Shown: in pieces, positions 25,390-38,042 of the stretch
Layout: the number at the start of each line of letters is the position of its first letter
Position numbering within the stretch: position 1 is the stretch's first letter
Assembly: GCA_034766995.1 (NCBI GenBank)
Contig: CM068325.1
Location: 9,334,131 to 9,398,130, forward strand
Direction: 5' to 3'
DNA: 64,000 bases
Source of the DNA: Acanthacorydalis orientalis
Lineage: Eukaryota; Arthropoda; Insecta; Megaloptera; Corydalidae
Program-made: the position numbers and the translations under genes
Notes under the pieces: model-generated
The model's database searches: none
The model's input: the letters and a program-made list of their open reading frames with translations, nothing else
What the model was told of the DNA's origin: nothing

Positions 25390-26320
25390 AAAGTGCAGCT
25401 GAATCTCATCTATTGCTTACGAAAACTTATGGTGAATCCTGCTCCATCGAAAGCAGTATGTAGAGATTAGCTTCGACGATCCAAAAGTGGAGATTGTGAC
25501 GTTCTACGACAAACAGCGGACAGGACAGTCGAAATAGTTCGAAGATGAACAACCGTACGATCTACTGGAACGAAACTCTGCTCAAACACTCAAAGAATCG
25601 GCTCGACAGATCCAAGTCGATAAATCAACAATTTAACGACGTTTACAAGCCGTGTGAATGATCCGGCTAGAAGGGAGATGGCCGCCTACATCAATTGATC
25701 AGAAAATGCCATTGCTAGTCGCTTAAACATCTCGATTTCTTCGGTCTCGAGGCGTAAAAGAAGAGTTTCTTGTAGCGTATCGTGACCGGCGATCACAAAT
25801 GGATCTATTTCGATAAGCCGAAACGCGAGAAATCATCGGTTGATCCTGACCAAACATAAACGTCGACACGAAAGCGAAACAACTACGGCCGCAAATCAAT
25901 GCTCTCTATTTGGTGGCGTTTGGAGGTTGTCGTATATTATGATATGTTGAAACCGAAAAGAACACTCACCGCTGAACGTTATCGACAATAATTGGAGCGT
26001 TAGAATGATAATTTGATGCAAAAATGACGATCAGTTGCATCGAATCGCCAAAAAGTGATTCTTATCCATGACAACGCTCGGCCCCACGATGCTAAAGCCA
26101 TAGAAGAAACACTGATGAAGCTCGAATGGGAAGTTCTCCCGCATCCAGCGTATTCTCAGGACCTGGCCGCAAGCGATTACCATCTGTTTGGATCGATGTA
26201 ACACGCTTTGGAAGATACACACTTTCATAACTACGGAGAAGTCGAAAATTGGATTGCCGAATGAATCAGCTCAAAAGACAGACAATTCTTTCGTCGCCCG
26301 GAATTCAACTCCTGTCAGAA
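25390..26320 (+). pseudogene. Mariner transposase pseudogene
   Basis: Conceptual translation gives an N-terminal FKSGDCDV piece, LKESARQIQVDKSTI (helix-turn-helix linker, about 25588-25635), the first catalytic aspartate in RIVTGDHKWIYFDKPKRE (about 25785-25830, with H in place of the usual E), MLSIWW, then VILIHDNARPHDAKAIEE (26047-26105) and LPHPAYSQDLAASDYHLF (26135-26190). The C-terminal part VENWIAE...SSKDRQFFRR follows. Stops replace W codons at several points. The lineage differs from the other mariners in the window by its AYSQDLAASDYHLF block. It ends just before the assembly gap. Confidence 0.8.
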
Positions 26321-26400
26321 AAGTAGGAAACAGTCATAGCTTCCGAGGGTGAATATTTTGATTACTGTACTTACATAATTTATTATTGAAATAAAGGCTC

Positions 26401-26500
26401 NNNNNNNNNNNNNNNNNNNNNNNNNNNNNNNNNNNNNNNNNNNNNNNNNNNNNNNNNNNNNNNNNNNNNNNNNNNNNNNNNNNNNNNNNNNNNNNNNNNN
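26401..26500. other. Assembly gap (100 N)
   Basis: Exactly 100 unknown bases, the usual scaffold placeholder. The true size is unknown. A duplicated repeat starts about 60 bp to the right, so the gap may be repeat-induced. Confidence 0.98.
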
Positions 26501-26561
26501 ACGGGCATTTAGTAACGGAGTCGCGGCAGAGACAATACGATGTGCCGCCACTAGTTTCTCG

Positions 26562-27365
26562 AGAACATTTAAAGGATAGTGGACAGACATGTAGCCTAGC
26601 ATTTAAAGGGACAAGTCCTTTATTACCTATTAAGTTACCGTTTTTAAATTTCCAAGCGTAATGAGACAGACTTCGAAAAGAATAACTACTTGGCCATCAT
26701 TTAAAGGACCGAGTCCTTTCCTTATAACTGTACAGTTACTGTTTTTAAATTCTCAAGCTTAAAAAGATTAGTTTTAAAGAATAATGTTACCTTTCTAATC
26801 ATCAATTCATGAACCAAATATAATAATGAATTTTGCTGCTCCATTTGTAACAGTAAACACTTGGAACATCCGAAAAGTTGCCGTTTCATACCTGGATGGG
26901 TATCCATTTTTAAACATCAAATTGTGCTTAAGATCCTCACTACCGATCAAAGTGTACCCAAAAGCATGCGCCAATTCTTTACGATTGTTACACTTGTTCG
27001 TGGATCTACTCTATAATTCGAATTGTATTCGAATACCCGTTTTCAATATAATCGAAAGTTTTATGAACAAGTGTTCAGTTTTATATTATTCATAACGATT
27101 TACTCTTAAAAACGAACAGTCAGAGTACAAGTGTTTGTGTATGTTTGGAAGTTTTGCGGTTCAATTAAAACAATGCGGAGTTTCGATCTATCAGTAAAGT
27201 ATTTACCCAATCCGATTTATGATTTTTTACACTTATTTCATACAAAATGTTGAAAGTTCTATTGAAATTTATATTCAGAGTTGAATTTTCACTCTTCGGA
27301 ATCGTAAAAAAATTACATTCCGATCAAAATATTGATTATTTTAGCTAAAAAATCACGACACTATT
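26562..27365. repeat. Duplicated repeat D, copy 1
   Basis: It matches 28195-28905 in the same orientation. Shared strings include AAGTCCTTT, CCGTTTTTAAAT, TAATCATCA, GGATCTACTCT and TTCAATATAATCGAAAGTTT. It opens with two sub-repeats, each with a small palindrome (26605-26621 and 26703-26719, the latter AAAGGAC-CGA-GTCCTTT). No coding potential is seen. Confidence 0.75.
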
Positions 27366-28194
27366 AAATACCCAAATACGATTCTGTAATAAATACTGAC
27401 AGAAGACAGAAGAAAAATCGAATAATAATTATTTGTCATAGTTGATATAATTAATGAGATGGTAATTCAGTTATTGTGTAAAATCTAAGGCATTAATAAA
27501 CATATTTGTTGCAACAGGAAAGAAATTTAATAACCAAAAAGAGGCAAAAAATATGATTTAGAGAGGTAGAGTATGTGTAATTATACTGTCACACTGCCTC
27601 TGAGAGCCATGCTAAACGTACTGCACAGCCTAGCCATCCCGATCTTTTATTGTTCATATTCATCAACGCACTAGTAAAAAATATTTTTGATTATTTAAAA
27701 AGGAATCATTGGTACGGGTTTTCATTACATAATTTTATGTTGTAAATGCAAAAAATCATCACAAGAATAGCTGAAGAGATTAATATTTTATAAACAGGTT
27801 TATCTTGTATACAGTATCGAAATTATCAATCACCGTTCAGACACATGTCTAACACTGTCTAAATTCATTTTTGCAGACTAGTTCTTTTTCACATGTAAAT
27901 TTACAAGAAAAAAACATGGCTGTCAAAGAATTTCAATAAACGTTTGTTGATCACTTTTGATCATTGCTTATGCACATTTCAGTCTTTATCATCATCAGAA
28001 TGTAAAATAAGAAACAATATTTTTTTAATTTTCAGAGCAAATATATTTTTTAAAAAATAACATTTCTATATAATTTTAAACACTGGCCTCAATCTTTTCC
28101 AGAGTATATATGAACTTTATCTATGATATTTTCATTTATATCTTTTAAATGGATTTAAGAAATATTTTGTATTTAAAGTAATACAATGAACCTA
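27366..28194. other. Spacer, no gene seen
   Basis: AT-rich sequence between the two repeat copies without recognisable features. Confidence 0.5.
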
Positions 28195-28905
28195 TTCGCA
28201 TAGATTAAAGGATAGGAAGACATGTGGCCAGGCATTTAAAGATTAAGTCCTTTCCTTACCTGTAAAGTTGCCGTTTTTAAATTCTATCAAGCCTAATGAG
28301 ACATGTTTCGAAGAATAATATTAAGTTTCTAATCATCATTAATGAACAAATGCCAATATTCGTTTCACTGTCGCCCAGCAGTACGTGCGGGAAAATCCGA
28401 AAAGTTACCGTTTCATGCCTCAGACAGGTAGCCATTTTTAAACAATATCAGAGCATAACACAAGATGCTTGCTGATCAGTGTACATTTGATAAGCTACGA
28501 CATGACCGTTCACACGATTATTTGCACTTGTTCAATGGATCTACTCTGTAATTCGAACAGTATTTGAATGCCCGTTTTCAATATAATCGAAAGTTTTATG
28601 AAAAAGTGTTCAGTTTTATATTAATCATAAAGTTTTATATTAAAGCAGACAGATCAGAGTGCAAGCGTTTGTCAACATGTTGGAAGTTTTTGCGGTTCAA
28701 TTCAGAAACAATGCGGAGTTTCGATCGGTCCCATTAAGTGTTTTTAATCCGGTTATGATTTTTAACTTACTTATTTCCATAAAATATTGAAAGGTGTATT
28801 TAAATTTATATTCAGGGTTGAATTTTCAACCCAGAATCGTAAAAAAATCCTGATCAAAATATTGGTTATCTAACTATAACTTATATATGTATTTCGATTG
28901 GGATT
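28195..28905. repeat. Duplicated repeat D, copy 2
   Basis: The second copy of 26562-27365, offset about 1.6 kb, with one degenerate palindrome (28238-28253). Identity is about 75-80 percent by eye. Confidence 0.75.
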
Positions 28906-29472
28906 CGATCTTACTTAATAACAGAGAGAAATTCAAATCCAAAATTCTTTTTTACCACACAAAATGTTTTCCCTAGTCGAAAATGTTCAACCAAACATAA
29001 TTGATATTTTTAGAATTATCGCTCATTCGCCGAAATTCTCCTGTACATCAACATCAAGGTTGTCAATACTCACTTTCAGAAGTAGATTCTCTTTTACTGC
29101 CCCAGCCACGAATTATTTTCCTAATCGAAAATGTCCAATAAAACAATCAACACTTAATTCTCGACATACCAACACTTTAATAAATCTGAAAAGAAAACAA
29201 TCCGATTAGAAATTAAAAGAACCGGTAAAATAAATGGTAAAATTAGATTCTTGTATCATATAATCATTACACTTTTTTTCAAAGGAACGTTTTGTATAAT
29301 AACCAAAACTTTTTAATGAAAAGTATCTGGTATTTTTATACCCTTAGAGGTCTAAAATAACATACCATCAGAAATATTTACAACCCAAAAATCATTTATT
29401 AAACATTTTTGATTAAATATAGATGATTTGTTTTGCAATGAATATACTTTACGAATATTTTATTTAATACTA

Positions 29473-29534
<62 letters not shown>

Positions 29535-31500
29535 TACAAATCCATGTCTTTCTTTCTTCATTCATTATAGATATATTAGTCTTGTCACTGAACTTTCTGA
29601 ACAAACACAATGTCGTCACCATATAAACCATAGGTGAAAAAATCATTGAAATCTGCTTTCAAATGAAAATAACAACAAATACAGACAATAATCTTGAGAA
29701 AGTATCACTAATTTTTTTTGTTTAAATTTTCTTTTAAGTATTTTATTTCAGATTCAATTTCAAAATAAAGAAAATAATACTTTATTCTACAAATATTGAC
29801 ATCTCTATCTCTATTTTTACAAATAAATTTGAAAAGGTTGCTGAATTTCACAAAACAAACAAATACATACCGATCCAGAATATGTAACCGGGTTTGAAAT
29901 AAATCTACACTCAATTTCCCCCAATTTCTAACAGAATCTTTTCTCATATCTAATTTTCCAATTTAAATATCTTATTATTCAAAACTACGAAAAGTCAATG
30001 AAAAATTATATTTCTCTCTCTCTTCGTCACTCCGGAAGACATATAAATATTAAGAATCGATTCTATGTACGGTTGAAAAGAATTTGAGGATTTTTTATGT
30101 TTTCATGTTTTACGCCTACACTCATTGGAAGTACCACACATTATCGAATATCTCGAAGAATATTTTAAAACAAGAAACTAAAAATTGTTTTAGATCTTCG
30201 AGTATTTGGATCATGTGATAGATGAGATTTCTTTGAAATGTCATTGTAATTACCTGTACACCACTTCAGAAAAATTAACATCGACAGACAGTCGCCAACG
30301 CGAGACACTAAAAATTTATTAATCTCATGCTCTTTCCCTCCTTTCGCTCATTTCCTACAGCATCTTCCAGTTCATTTTCATGTGCAGTATACCAAGCTGC
30401 ATTAACTATACCAATCATTGTATCTCTTTGTGTTATTTTAGTATCTTTGTGTATAAAGTGTTGTCACATTTAACACACAGAAAAGTATGTTGAATATTGT
30501 AATTGTTATGACTAAATAACAGTAATTGTCATAAATATAATATAACAGAAACATACAAATTTCAAAGTAATGATATTATAGTAATCATCACTGAAAAATA
30601 TGTTAAGATATTAGCAATGAATAAGATTTATTTTTTTAATAATTATCACAAGAAACTAAATACAAGTACGTTTTTTTATTCACACATTTAATTTCAGTTA
30701 TTAATTTCCGTCCAAACTGTAACCAAAAAATATTACAGTGAAAGGAGCAACAGATTCTAAAATATTATAACTATCTCTCTCTTTCCCACTTGCACTCTTC
30801 TCTTGTATATTATTATTCTGCTCATTTCATTTCTTAACTTGTCCCGTAACTGTCACTTATCAATACAATTTTAATACCACAGTTCACTTATCACCAAAAA
30901 TATCAGTCAGATTAAAAACAAAGATAATTTTTGTTTTGTAGAGAGGCATATGTTTTCAGCTTAATATATTCGCAGATACTTTGTTGTTTTCTCAGATAAA
31001 TTCAGAGACAGACTCAATACTAAAATGTGTTGTAGTAAAACATTTAAATGTTCTTTTACAACATGTTAACAGTTAATAACGCTGCCCTCATGTTACTTTT
31101 TACCTAGTTGCTAGCATAGATAAAGTATGTTGTTAGGGTTGCTAGCTGTGAACATCTTAGAAATAAAACTAAGATACACTGTCAGTAACAGATGTTTGGC
31201 AGCATTAGTGTGTGATATTCACTCGATCTATTCTCAGTTATATAGATATAAATATTTAATAAATTGTTTTCATGTTATTAGATTAGATTCAGTTAATATA
31301 TACACCTACAATTCATCAACGGATATAAAACACATTTTGGATTTAAAAATAAAATATATAACACGTTCTATACTGGACATGTGTTTGCATTCGATGATAT
31401 GAATGATTATTTTGTAATAGACGATTGAATGTAAAAATACGCGCTTATTCGAGAATGTTGCATTTCGTTTTTCCCATATACTTTTCGATTATAATCATTC
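28906..31500. other. About 2.6 kb without a supported gene
   Basis: AT-rich; frames reach 91 codons at most (31127-31402) and show no motif. A TA microsatellite lies at 29478-29532. Confidence 0.5.
29478..29532. repeat. TA microsatellite
   Basis: About 27 TA units. Confidence 0.95.
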
Positions 31501-31850
31501 TTTGTTAGATATTTAGTCCGTTCCAGAAATAAATCACGTTTATTTTTCAGTTTTTTAAGATGCAGTTTTTCGTGCCTGTAAGTTCAAATTATTTAGGAAG
31601 ATGATTATAACCGATCCTTTCCGCCTGAAATAACCCAGTTCTCTAGAGTAGTCTCTGTTTGTGTCTCCGCTGTACGTTTCAATTGCGGAAACTAGACATG
31701 CTCGCAGTACCATCTAGCTCGCGGTTCCGGGACTGCTTTTCTCTCCCCATACGAGATTAATCGTATCGTGCACGACTGGGAGATCCTTTTCCATAATCAA
31801 AACCTTACGTTGTTCCGCTGTGAAAAACGATTGAAAATCCTTTTCCCTTT

Positions 31851-31914
31851 ATCGCTTCTCGGCTTCTGCCAAGCTAAGATCAAAGTCATAATATCTGTTT
31901 CTTATCAGCTTAAT
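31851..31914 (+). ncRNA. U2: U2 snRNA gene, 5' part (disrupted)
   Basis: ATCGCTTCTCGG starts exactly as U2 snRNA, followed by CTAAGATCAAAGT and ATATCTGTTTCTTATCAGCT. Compared with the conserved U2, the stem-loop I region carries changed and extra bases. The branch-point recognition element GTAGTA is replaced by CATAATA. The match stops after CTTAAT, where retrotransposon sequence begins; the 3' part resumes at 36858. The upstream 300 bp would contain the Pol II snRNA promoter, but I cannot identify a PSE with confidence. Confidence 0.88.
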
Positions 31915-34900
31915 CTCATCATCCTCGCGCGTTAGGCCAGCGGTCGGATCCCTGGAGGTAACAACATCCCGCCTCCACCAGGACTCAGCAGTGACAGCTT
32001 CAGAAAGCCATAATCAGTTGCCAGATTTCTCAGTACGTGTTCGTATGTTTCATTCTCTTTCTTTTTCTTCTTCTATTTTTTATTTCTTTTTTATATATCT
32101 TAAATACCGGTCGACCCATCAGCCAATTTTCCGATAGGTTCAAGTCAATATCATCAGATTTGTTTTAAATTCTTTTGTATTGCCCACGTAACTCTTGTTA
32201 CGTGGTGTAAGCCCCAACAATCGCAAATTCGTCGTATTCGTCTGAAGTGATTATGTAACCAGCAGCTGATTTACACAATCTCTTAGTTGTTATCAGCAAA
32301 GTTTTAAAAGGTCACGTCTATCTAAAATTTATTTTAGAGACATTTGTGGCCTCTTTCTTTAATGTGTTCTTTATTGTTTTGTATGTTTAAGTCTTGCCAT
32401 TTAAACTGAGAAATCCACTAACCGACGATGGCGCACCGGTGGTGCATCATATATTATCCCCAGCAAAGTGAAGGAATATATATTTACGGTGCCTTTGCCG
32501 GAAAATTCAGCATTAATGAGCTGTGCCACTCTGTACCACTGAATGTGATTCGCTGTGCCAAAGGGTATTAGAAATCCTCTTTCGCCACAAATCCTTACAG
32601 CGACTACAAGAAACACATCAAGAAGACTCACAGGACGCCTGTTTCATCTTTTTACCTGCTCCGGGCTGTGGACTCAAGGACCCGAGTCTGAAGAGGATGA
32701 AGATCCACGTCCCATCAAGACCTGCACGGCGACATTGCGCTGCAACGTCCAGCGCCAGCCTCACCGCCAGCCTCTCCCGTAATGCTTTTTCTGTCATGCT
32801 GGTGGTCGTCACGGCTGCCCCGACAATCCCGCAGGAGATCACCACCTAAAAATCTATTGATGTGGCGGATCCCACGAGACGAGCAGGGGAAGCAGCCGCG
32901 ACCGGAAATCCTCATCGAGAGGAGAGGCTTCATACACAACTAGCGATCGGCAGCCGGGCGAACAACACCCGAGCCGGCTGCATCGGCGGAAATATCGCCT
33001 CGCGGTCGAGACGTCGCCAGCAGAGGGTCCCTGAAATCCGGCTGCCGTTCAGCATCCTACTCAGCATGATGACCACAGCCCCACCGACAACATCGACCGG
33101 ACGAGCAGTGTTGGCGTCCCAGGAGGGCGAGTCTTCGTGGCTGGCTCTTGTTTCACGCATCGCTGAGGCTAGCTGACACCGCTCATCACTGCCCCACCGG
33201 CCGACGTTGCCCTGCTGGAGCGACGCCGCTGGAAGATCAGGAGGCGCGAGGTTCCCCGGACTGGAACATCTCGGCGGAGCCGCCCGGAAAGGCGACATCG
33301 GCAGCAGGGTGTCCCGCTTCGGGTCGCCGCGCAGCCATCCATAACACCATCGGGGCTCCCATCCAGCTGGAGGCTGAACGCCCGGTTGGCGGGGAGCGCC
33401 GTATAATCGCAGTGCGCTGGGTGCGATCGAGGTGGCGATCACAGTGCCCAGGCGACGTCATCCCCGGGCGACGGCAACGGCGAGAGCTGTGATTGAGTTT
33501 TATAGCACCTGCTCGCCAGGCATCGCTAAATCGCGGAACGCACGCACGGAGCCAGCCGCCGACCCGGCTTGCCCGGGTTGACGGACAAACCAGGTTCAGT
33601 GGCTCGGTCTCCTGCGAAGAGCGGCCGATTGGGAGGACTCTCGGGCGGGCACTGGAATTAATCACGCACGAGCTCACGCCCGGCTGCGGCTGCGTGACGC
33701 CATTGGAGCCGTCCACGGCACTGACGCTTCCGGGCGCAAGACCTGTTCGGCGGAGAGCGTCGGCGCCCGGTACACAGAGTACCGGAACTTCCCGACCCCG
33801 TGGAGGCAAGCGAAAATCCAAAAACTGTGCTGGGTCAATAAAGCGCCAGGCGATGATTGCAGGATTCTCCGTTCCGAGAACGGCACGCCGCGCTGCAGAG
33901 GGCGCGCCCACGGCGATGATCGAGGACCGCTTCCGTGGAGATGCATTTGCCGAACAGGACCGGGAGGAGGTGGAGATGCCTGATCTCGTTCGTGAGTGCC
34001 GTTCCAGCAACCTTACGTGCGACGTGGCCGAGGATTCTCCGTTGAAGAATTCTCGGCGGAATCTGTACTTCGCCAGTTGGCCGGGCCGAAGTGACACCGC
34101 CAACCCGGAAGAGACGGAATTAAATATTCTTTCTTTCGGGCAACGTCTCAGGCCCAGAAGATTGTGTTGCTCTGTAACATATATTTTCAATCGCTGCCTC
34201 CACGAGGAGAGGGACTCCACTGGCATGAGACCGACACCCGGACGGTGCATGTTTTTATTAAAAGGAGTAGCCATGACAGATTTGGACAGCTGGAGGCCGC
34301 TCACGCTCCAGTGGCACGATGTCAGGGTTGTATGCTGGGGTCCTGGCGGCCAGGGTGGCTTCTGTGGGCGAAGACAACAGGGAACATTTCTGCCAGTGGG
34401 GGCAGAAGGGGTTCCTGGAGCACGAGGGGTGTTACAGACACAACCGTGGTCCAGAGTGCCCTTTGATGACGCACGTCGTGAGGGCAGACAGATCGTGCTG
34501 GCATAAGCCGGGCTGCTTGACCTTGCCGGCAACGCGTTCAGGTCTATTCCTTCACGGCCACATACGGCGGAGTGCTTTCCTGTTGAATCTTGCCCCGTGA
34601 AGCTGGCAGAGTGTGGTTGCCGAACTTTACTCCCGGGCTTTTACCACGGTTCGGACATCGACTGAGGAGATTCTGGCGATTCCGATCCGTGCCGAATAAA
34701 AACAAGGCCAATGCCCGCTCTCCCCCATGCTGTTCAATTTGGCCATCAGGCCTTCCTGGTGAGGGCGGCCTCGGTATGTCCGAAATTCGCACGGCTGCCA
34801 ATTATTTGATCATCATTTCTCGATCCTGGCGTACGCTGGCGACGTGGTGCTCCTCGCCAAGGTTTATCGTCCATGCAATCATTGCTGGACGGGAGGTGGG

Positions 34901-36857
34901 CGCCAACCGCCACCTGGATGGGGGTATCAAGTTCAACGCCTCGAAATGTCGGCCTCGCTTCACGTCGACTGGCTGCGCAAGAGGAAAGCGATATGACACC
35001 CGATTCTCCACGCTCCTGGGAGACCTGGTTGGAAGCTTTGCAGGAGGGAGACGGCTGATTGCCTGAACATGCGGTGTGGCTTTGGCGTGCACCGCGCGGT
35101 TCCGCATCAACCCAGACCCCCTAGAAACCTTAACAGCATTAGGGGGGATGTTATGCGTGGTACACCCACTCCCTCTCAGCCCCTGGCAAGAACAGAGGGG
35201 CCCTAAATATGTTCATCCTTTCTCGTCTTGACTTTGCGCTCCGTGGTCTTAATATCCGAAAGGGTCCCCTCACGGAGCTCGGTAAGATCATCTTCGAAGC
35301 CAAGGCGAAGAAATGGATATAGACCTACCGCAGAGAGCCTCAGCAGATCTATTATATGGCATAACATCACACCCGGGGGGTGCTAGCTTTGCTCCAACTC
35401 GGCGACCTCCGCGTTGACGTAAGGCCGGGTGGTAGCACGCTTTCCCGCCTACCGTCCTGCCCGGGCGAAGTGGTCAGGACGGTGGCTTGAGCCGGCCTTC
35501 AGCGTGCGGCGAGGCGGAAGGTTGGAGGCAGGCCTGATAATTTCATGCTGGCGGCGTACCTGGAGCGGGGTCACTGGAGGGTGCTGCAGGAGGGCGTGAC
35601 GGTGGGGATGTTTCGAGTCTGTGGACCCAGGCTCAGAAACGCCTGCACGCCGCCTCTTGTAGAGCCAAGCTGGATGTCAGCTTCCGGTGGTCACGATGAC
35701 GCGGCGGACATGGCGCTCGGTCGTCATCGGCCGCCCGGGACAGGTCTCGCCGGATCGTCTTGGTGGTCCCGCGAGGCGTCGCGACCTCTTTGCACTTCAG
35801 CTTCCGTTGAGAGCCGCCGCGTCAGAGCATATCACCATCCGTCGCCTCATCGGCCTGCGTAGTCAGGGCCAAGGTGATCGAGACGACCGGAAAGACAGCC
35901 TGATCTCCAAACCACTTTCTGCTGGAATCGGAAAGTACATCGCGAGTTCGCCAATTGCCGTTTTATCCACCGGTGCTCGGCTCTCGACGTCGTGCCACTT
36001 AATTGCATCAGCGCCAGATTCGGGCACGGGATAAAGCAGTGCCGACGATGCAGCTGACGCGACAATGAGACGTTGCCGCACGTCCTTAACCACTGTACGG
36101 TCCATTCAGCAGCATGCCTTTACCGACATAACAACGTACAGGATTAAGTCTGTCGCGTGCTGCCAGAAGTCGGGCGGACCGGTTACCATCAGAGTGGTCA
36201 ACAAGGAGGTCTCGAGGAGTCGACAGTCGCCTTCGTCACAACATCCCGTTAGGATCAGACGGGCTGACGAGGAGGATAACGATCGTCGACATGTGCATTC
36301 CATTCGAGGGACAATGCCGTGACGCCCCTGGAGGGGGCTCGGCAGCAGAAAATAGCCAAATATAGCGGTCTTGCTGCCCACAGCTTCGCCTTCTCCAAGG
36401 TTTCCCACGGCTATGCGTCCGTGGATGACCACATTCGTCATCCAGTTCGCTCGGCGACTGGCTGTCATCGAACGACAAAGGTCGCGGCGTCCCTGGGCAT
36501 CGCACCCCAGTACCTGTCCACGATGGCTAAGCTTTGATGGTGGCCGACACGATCCGGCTTGGTCCCGGAGATGTATTACCATCGAACACGTAGTCAGGGG
36601 TCCGGCAATATCATCCGCCAGACAGCACCCAGCGCCTCCACCAGCGGCAGCGCCGACTCCTGCCTATCAAACATCTTGCCGAACAAGCTGTATAAGAACA
36701 CTGATTTTTTTTTTTTTTTTTAACTTGTTTTAAAATGTCCTATTGGCTTTTAATGTTTGTCATTTTTAATTATCATCTACACTTTCGATCTGCGACATTT
36801 TTGTACTTATGCTCTGTATTTCTTTTGTAACAATTATTACCTAAATAAAAATTGCTT
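31915..36857 (+). mobile_element. U2-inserted RLE retrotransposon (Utopia-like, NeSL clade), element A
   Basis: The element sits between the two parts of a U2 gene, with the target ATCTG(T)TCTTATCAG(G)CTTAAT present at both ends (31892-31914 and 36859-36882). Known U2-targeting non-LTR groups are Utopia (NeSL clade, restriction-like endonuclease) and Keno. The encoded endonuclease is restriction-like, which points to Utopia. The 5' end resembles that of element D at 39547 (CCTCGCGCGT). The 3' end is A-rich with ...AAATAAAAATTGCT, as in C. Length 4.9 kb is close to full for the clade. Confidence 0.85.
32428..36690 (+). pseudogene. Retrotransposon polyprotein pseudogene (zinc fingers, RT, endonuclease), element A
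   Basis: The ATG aligns with the intact start of element D but a one-base insertion follows at once. Visible in order across frames are a C2H2-type finger (TCSGLWTQGPE-like, about 32650-32700); an RT-preceding block around AMIEDRFRGDAFAEQDREEVEMP (33915-33985); SWRPLTLQ (about 34285); QKGFLEHEGCYRHN (about 34400-34445); a CPLSPMLFNLAI block (about 34712-34750); LAYAGDVVLLA (34826-34858); LDFALRGLNIRKGPLTEL (about 35230-35280); a C-x2-C..H..C region (about 36030-36110); and the endonuclease around CPFEG...AR..K..KYSGLAA (36290-36390), then DTIR, IEHV and SG-RQ-like pieces (36545-36610). The catalytic box is YAGD, not YADD. The 431-codon minus frame (33237-34532) is a shadow. Confidence 0.82.
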
Positions 36858-37015
36858 TATCTTCGTTCTTATCAGGCTTAATATCTGACTACGTTCTGCA
36901 TTGCAGGACCAGTATATTAAACTGATTTTGCAAAATGGCGGAGTGCTTTTTAGAGGAGCTTGCTCCACCTCCGCCGCGGGTTGGCCCGGTATTGCAGTAC
37001 CGCCGGGTCCAGCCT
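36858..37015 (+). ncRNA. U2: U2 snRNA gene, 3' part (disrupted)
   Basis: The sequence resumes U2 with TTCTTATCAGGCTTAATATC, a loop IIa/b region, TATATTAAACTGATTTT, the GGAGCTTGCTCC stem-loop III sequence and the stem-loop IV sequence GGTTGGCCCGGTATTGCAGT. The Sm site, normally an AUUUUUGG-type run, is interrupted here by GCAAAA between ATTTT and TGG. With the altered 5' part and a 4.9 kb insertion, this is a dead locus. Confidence 0.9.
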
Positions 37016-37469
37016 TCATTACTTTAATTCAAACATATCAAAAAGTCTCTCAGAATCATAAAAAGAGAGAAGGTCTCTTTGAACTAGAGGAAATGTCCCT
37101 CTGCTGGAAGTCGATCCAAGCTTGCAGGGAGTCTCTCTCAAAGAAAAGCCATCACCGAACAACCCTCTTTCTAACGACAGTCATTTTTTGTTAGTACGTA
37201 TAATTTAAATAGCCATAATATATAATACAAACAAAGAAATGTATAAACCAGTAAGAAATATATTTCTGAAGTTATAAAACTAAAAAAAAAAAATAATATA
37301 AATTCTAACATAGTATCGAGCAGCCACTCAGATTTAAAAATAGAAAAAAACAACACAGTAAACACTTGCATTATAAAATTGCGATTACTACAAGAAATCT
37401 CACAAAATAATTGTGGCACTGTAATTAATTCACTTTCACAAATTCTTTTTCAAATCTCACAACCAACCA
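37016..37469. other. U2 3' flank and AT-rich spacer
   Basis: It contains a GA/CT-rich patch with repeated GAGTCTCTCT-like strings (37050-37140) and no supported gene. Confidence 0.4.
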
Positions 37470-37936
37470 TGATATATATATATATATATATATGCATATA
37501 TATATATATAGTATACGAGTATATATACATATATATGTATATATATATATGCATTATACATATATATACATATATACATATATATACATATACACACACA
37601 CACACGCGCAACACACGCGCACGCACATACCTGCCACACACACAGTACACACACGCACACACACACACACACATCACATACACACATAGCACACATGACT
37701 CACATACACATCCACACATACACATACACATACATATACACAAACATATACACATATACACACACACATACACATACACACATACACATACACACATACA
37801 CACACACAAACACACATACACATACACAAATACACATACACACATACACATACACTCATACACATACACATACACACATACATAAACACATACACACACA
37901 TACACATACACACACACATATATATATATACATATA

Positions 37937-37990
<54 letters not shown>
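37470..37990. repeat. Compound TA / CA microsatellite
   Basis: A TA/TATG block (37470-37590) passes into a CA/CACATA block (37590-37920) and back to TA (37920-37982). Frames of 60-170 codons on both strands translate as Tyr/Ile/His/Thr or Cys/Val repeats and are artefacts. Confidence 0.97.
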
Positions 37991-37993
<3 letters not shown>

Positions 37994-38042
37994 TTTGATC
38001 ATCAATGTTCCTATAAATTATTATTGTTAAATATCATTTAAA

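Noticed and set aside
28964..29209. 81-codon plus frame
   Set aside because: No motif, in an AT-rich spacer.
33237..34532. 431-codon minus-strand frame
   Set aside because: It is antisense to the retrotransposon polyprotein, GC-rich sequence makes stops rare, and the sense strand has the family motifs.
31851..37015. A functional U2 snRNA gene
   Set aside because: It is split by 4.9 kb and both the branch-point recognition sequence and the Sm site are altered.
37379..38030. His/Thr-rich and Cys/Val-rich frames of up to 168 codons
   Set aside because: Artefacts of the CA and TA microsatellites in both directions.
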